Shown here: piece by piece, positions 14,388 to 17,023 of the stretch
How positions within the stretch are numbered: position 1 is the first letter of the stretch
How the letters are laid out: each line of letters begins with the position of its first letter
Origin: an uncultured Gemmatimonadota bacterium
Lineage (GTDB): Bacteria; Gemmatimonadota; Gemmatimonadetes; Gemmatimonadales; Gemmatimonadaceae
Reading direction: 5' to 3'
DNA: 17,023 bases
Assembly (NCBI GenBank): GCA_946478895.1
Contig: CAMLDY010000051.1
Location: 1-17,023, forward strand
Position numbers and translations under genes: made by a program
The notes under the pieces: model-generated
Told to the model about the DNA's origin: nothing
The model's input: the letters and a program-made list of their open reading frames with translations, nothing else
Database searches by the model: none

Positions 14388-16642
14388 TAGAACGCTTCGC
14401 CGATCGACAGGTGGAGGACCATCCGGTTGAGAAGCCCGCCGCCGGAGGCGGGGGCGTACGTACGTCGCTGTTGTAATGTTACGAGCGTCCTTTGGCCATT
14501 GACGATTTTCTCGGTCACAACCGGCAGGGACTCGGTGCGCCCTGGGTTGAAGCCTATATCGGCACGGATTGGGCCTACAGGTGAGCGGTAGCGCACCCCG
14601 AATCCGGGAGTTATGGCCGCCTTGGAGCGCGGAAGGGTCGGATTGGTCGCCTGCCTCACCATTCCGGCGTCGACGAACACCGCGCCGAGGAGGTCCTGCC
14701 AGACGGGAAAGCGGGCCTCGATGCTGGCTTCGGCGACGAAATTTCCGCCCAGCGGGCGCGGCTCGAAGTCACGATCCTTGAGGTTCGGCGCGTTCGGATC
14801 ACACTGCGTCGGATCGCTTCCCGACAGGCACGCGACGTTGGAGCTGTCGTGGGTCTGCAGCACGCCGATCGGAACGGTGAGCACCCTCGGCCCGAGCTGG
14901 TTCTCGCCGAAGCCGCGCACCGAGTGCGAGCCGCCGGCGTAGAAGCGCTTGCGCGGGTGCAGGATGTTGTCGCCGATCGTCGCGTCGATTCCGATTGCCT
15001 GCGCAGTGCTGCCAAGCGACCGGATCCAGCCGACGCGGAGATGTCCTCCGATCGCGCCGCGCTTACGGATCTGGTAGAACGCCGCGCCGTCGGCGCTGGC
15101 GCGGTTGTACCGGTAATCGGAGAGCGTGAATGTCGACGCGTGCTCGACGGCGCCGGTGAAGCGGAATCCGCGATTGGGCGAGAATGGATCGTTGGTGCGG
15201 TCCATCGAGATCGCGCCCGTCAACGGAGATAGCCGGCGATTGCCACGCAGCGATTCGAGCGTCGGCTGGTCGCAAACGCCGAAGTTGATGCAGAAGTAAA
15301 CGTCGCCCGCATCGACCTTGCTCATCTCGAATCTGTAGTTGAAGCTGAGGGGCGCGCGGTCGGTGACCTCACGGGTGAAGGTGAGACTCGTGCCGTAGCC
15401 GCGATCGACGTAAATGCCGGGAGCACTGCGCCGATGCGTGAACACGCTCATCGCCAGATCGTTGCGCGGCGATCCGAACCACGGCTCGTGGAGCTCGACG
15501 CTGGCGTTGTAGGTCGGAACGAAGTATCGCGCGAGCGCGCTCGTCTGTGGCACCGACGCGTTGCGGAAGATTCCCTTGCCGTTGAGAGAGCTGGCGAACA
15601 GGTTGCCGACCACGAACTGGACATCGAGCCGACGCGCTGCGCCAAGAAAGTTGTAGTGGGTGAAGCGCGACTCGAGCTGGACGAAGTCGATGGTGTTGAA
15701 GCCGGCGCTCAATCGGGCTTCGCGGGGTGGTGATTCCGCGACGGTAATGACTACGACCTTCGCCGAGTCTGGCAACGATATGTCGATTGGCGGGCGCGGC
15801 TCGATCGACGCGCGGCGGAACAGGTTCGACTCGTAGAGCAGCCGCTGGCTGCGCAGCATGTCGGAGCGCCGGAAGATGTCGCCGATGTTGAAGGTGAGTG
15901 ATTTCCGGATGGTGCGGTCGTCCACTCCCTCGTTGCCGTTGATGACGATGTCTTCGACGGTCGTTTTGTACTTCGGAACCGTCGTCAGCGTCACCGCCGC
16001 GGTGCGCGTCGCGCTGTCGATCACTATCGTCGTGTCGACCTCCGCGTCCGCATAGCCCTTGTCGAAGAGACTCGTCAGGAGATTCAGCCGCGACGTGTCG
16101 AGCCTGATCAGATTGAGCGGTCCGCCCTTGCCGAGCACGAGGCGGCGGCCGATCTCGCGCTCGGATAGCAGCGGCGGCGGCGGCTGATTGACGACGATGC
16201 TGGAGACGAGGGTCGGCGGTCCTTCCTGGATGGTGAAGGTGACGCCGACCTGATTGTGACCGCGCGGAACGACCGCGGTATCGACCTCGGTTTCGCGGTA
16301 GCCGCGCTTCCAGTAGAAGATCCGGATGCGCAGCACATCGCGCTCGAGCTCCTTGTGATCGAGGTACTTCTTGGTGAAGAAATACTTCGATTTACTGAAC
16401 CAGCAGAACGGCTTGAGGATGAAGCTGTTGCAGTACGACGCGGTGGTGTAGATGCTCGACGCGAGCTCGCTGGCCTTGACCACCTTCACGCCCTTGAGCG
16501 TGAGGTTTACGACTTCAGGATGCTCGGGAATAGCAGGGGCGGTCACCGGCGCCTGGCTGGCTAATGGCGCGGCGGAGAGTAAGAGTGCACCGAGAAAGAG
16601 GGAGGCGGGAAGCGGGAAGCGGGAGGCGCCTGCTGAGGGCAC
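14387..16642 (-). CDS. Omp85 (BamA/TamA) family outer-membrane assembly protein
   Basis: From the GTG at 16642 the protein has 751 aa. The signal peptide is FPLPASLFLGALLLSAAPLA with likely cleavage after LASQA. Three POTRA-like repeats follow (about 43-142, 143-225, 226-305) and then a 16-strand-type barrel (about 306-751). The barrel has the conserved turn YAGGSHSVRGFGENQLGPRV, FVDAGMV, and a C-terminal LHLSIGEAF ending in Phe, the signal read by the BAM machine. The first POTRA carries an insert with Cys71 and Cys80 that could form a disulfide. The frame stays open to an ATG at 16870, but that start lies inside the rho coding region and would place about 90 residues, partly repeat-encoded, before the signal peptide. 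The start is uncertain because a 7-bp repeat lies in the signal-peptide codons. The tamB overlap favours a TamA role; BamA is possible. Confidence 0.9.
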   Translation of the reverse strand: MPSAGASRFPLPASLFLGALLLSAAPLASQAPVTAPAIPEHPEVVNLTLKGVKVVKASELASSIYTTASYCNSFILKPFCWFSKSKYFFTKKYLDHKELERDVLRIRIFYWKRGYRETEVDTAVVPRGHNQVGVTFTIQEGPPTLVSSIVVNQPPPPLLSEREIGRRLVLGKGGPLNLIRLDTSRLNLLTSLFDKGYADAEVDTTIVIDSATRTAAVTLTTVPKYKTTVEDIVINGNEGVDDRTIRKSLTFNIGDIFRRSDMLRSQRLLYESNLFRRASIEPRPPIDISLPDSAKVVVITVAESPPREARLSAGFNTIDFVQLESRFTHYNFLGAARRLDVQFVVGNLFASSLNGKGIFRNASVPQTSALARYFVPTYNASVELHEPWFGSPRNDLAMSVFTHRRSAPGIYVDRGYGTSLTFTREVTDRAPLSFNYRFEMSKVDAGDVYFCINFGVCDQPTLESLRGNRRLSPLTGAISMDRTNDPFSPNRGFRFTGAVEHASTFTLSDYRYNRASADGAAFYQIRKRGAIGGHLRVGWIRSLGSTAQAIGIDATIGDNILHPRKRFYAGGSHSVRGFGENQLGPRVLTVPIGVLQTHDSSNVACLSGSDPTQCDPNAPNLKDRDFEPRPLGGNFVAEASIEARFPVWQDLLGAVFVDAGMVRQATNPTLPRSKAAITPGFGVRYRSPVGPIRADIGFNPGRTESLPVVTEKIVNGQRTLVTLQQRRTYAPASGGGLLNRMVLHLSIGEAF
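16600..16627 (+). repeat. Heptamer tandem repeat, 4 units, inside Omp85 signal-peptide codons
   Basis: Four 7-bp units are in tandem: gggaggc, gggaagc, gggaagc, gggaggc. They lie just downstream of the likely GTG start of the Omp85 gene and encode the SRFPLPAS part of its signal peptide. The first three units (16600-16620) are the exact reverse complement of 16695-16715. With two further pairs this gives a 23-bp stem and a 70-base loop that holds both candidate start codons. Confidence 0.9.
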
Positions 16643-16694
16643 GAACGGGTCTCTCTGTCGTGAATCGCATCCCGCCAAACGCTTCGCGGTCGCC

Positions 16695-16752
16695 GCTTCC
16701 CGCTTCCCGCCTCCCGCGGCCTGCGCCTCCCGCCTCCCGCTTCCCGCCTCCC
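16695..16752 (+). repeat. Heptamer array (3 + 4 units), opposite orientation, after rho stop
   Basis: The units gcttccc, gcttccc, gcctccc (16695-16715) are followed by a 9-base spacer and then gcctccc, gcctccc, gcttccc, gcctccc (16725-16752). The array begins 2 bases after the rho TAA in the direction of transcription. It faces the array at 16600-16627 as an inverted repeat, so the rho-Omp85 junction RNA can fold into a long GC-rich hairpin. No U tract follows. The type is like dispersed palindromic repeats known from other bacterial genomes. Confidence 0.9.
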
Positions 16753-16754
16753 GC

Positions 16755-17023
16755 TTACAGACCTTCCAGTAACGCGTCGTTGCTAGGCGTAGCGGCGATG
16801 CGCTTGATGAGCCACTCCATGGCCGAACTGGAGGGCATCTGTTGTAGGCCGCGACGAAGCGTGTAAACATGCTCTAGCTGATCAGGACGGAAGAGCTTGT
16901 CTTCACGACGCGTGCCGCTGGTCGCGACATCGATCGCGGGAAAGATTCGTTTCTCGGAAAGCGAGCGATCGAGCTTGATCTCGCAGTTGCCGGTGCCCTT
17001 GAACTCCTCGAAGATGACGTCGT
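16755..17023 (-). CDS. rho: Transcription termination factor Rho, C-terminal part
   Basis: The last 88 residues are readable from 17021 to the TAA at 16755-16757. [41 protein letters not shown] and the final [19 protein letters not shown] match the C-terminus of Rho, the hexameric RNA helicase that ends transcription. Most Rho proteins have Met after GTGN; here it is Cys. The remainder, including the RNA-binding domain and the Walker motifs, lies to the right of the window. It is the first visible gene of the minus-strand block rho-Omp85-tamB. The 7-bp repeats begin directly after its stop. Confidence 0.93.
   Translation of the reverse strand, partial: DVIFEEFKGTGNCEIKLDRSLSEKRIFPAIDVATSGTRREDKLFRPDQLEHVYTLRRGLQQMPSSSAMEWLIKRIAATPSNDALLEGL

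Noticed and set aside
16600..16752. CRISPR-like array
   Set aside because: The units are 7 bp in direct tandem without unique spacers, and no cas genes are in view.
16643..16870. 76-residue N-terminal extension of the Omp85 protein starting at ATG 16870
   Set aside because: It overlaps the rho C-terminal codons by 116 bp, is partly encoded by the heptamer repeats, and would put the signal peptide far from the N-terminus.

Overview
The window is GC-rich and densely coded on both strands, with genes typical of a diderm, probably soil or environmental bacterium. It has an outer-membrane Omp85 protein paired with a TamB-like protein, a lipobox lipoprotein, Rho, LuxR and PAS regulators, and a ROK kinase. 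The style (rho followed by an Omp85 gene and a tamB-like gene, heptamer repeats of the gggaagc type) fits Gemmatimonadota, but that placement is an inference; no rRNA or tRNA is present to settle it.

Layout. 3-704 (+) is the 3' end of a DUF1624/HGSNAT-type membrane acyltransferase. It converges on a GNAT acetyltransferase-galM pair (minus strand, 2486 down to 898, ATGA overlap). The 705-897 gap shows only weak short hairpins. A 171-bp divergent region (2487-2657) with a purine-rich repeat and a hairpin separates GNAT from a secreted lipoprotein gene (2658-3461, +). A LuxR-type regulator (4588 to 3479, -) and a PAS plus Cys-motif sensor protein (4737-5333, +) are divergent and share a 148-bp promoter region. 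The PAS gene converges on an SRAP/YedK gene (6182 to 5442, -) across a hairpin and a second copy of the purine-rich repeat. A 192-bp MITE-like element (6226-6417) lies between yedK and a tightly coupled sugar cassette on the plus strand: ROK kinase, MFS permease and SIS-domain protein (6452-9317), joined by ATGA overlaps.

The 501-bp gene-free stretch 9318-9818 is almost entirely a nested palindrome. It contains two 116-bp elements in opposite orientation, each with 26-bp terminal arms, around a self-complementary centre. The minus-strand block from the right edge is rho (3' end only), then an Omp85 (BamA/TamA) protein, then a 1522-aa TamB-like protein. The last two overlap by one base (TAATG) and presumably act together in outer-membrane protein or lipid transport.

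Between rho and the Omp85 gene are two arrays of a 7-bp repeat that face each other as an inverted repeat. One array lies inside the signal-peptide coding sequence, and the unit is not a multiple of three. A change in copy number would therefore switch the in-frame start codon between a GTG and an ATG. This and the nested palindrome are the two most unusual structures in the window.

No CRISPR array, tRNA, rRNA, transposase or complete IS was seen. No complete new defence or biosynthetic system was identified; the unexplained signals are in the non-coding repeats.
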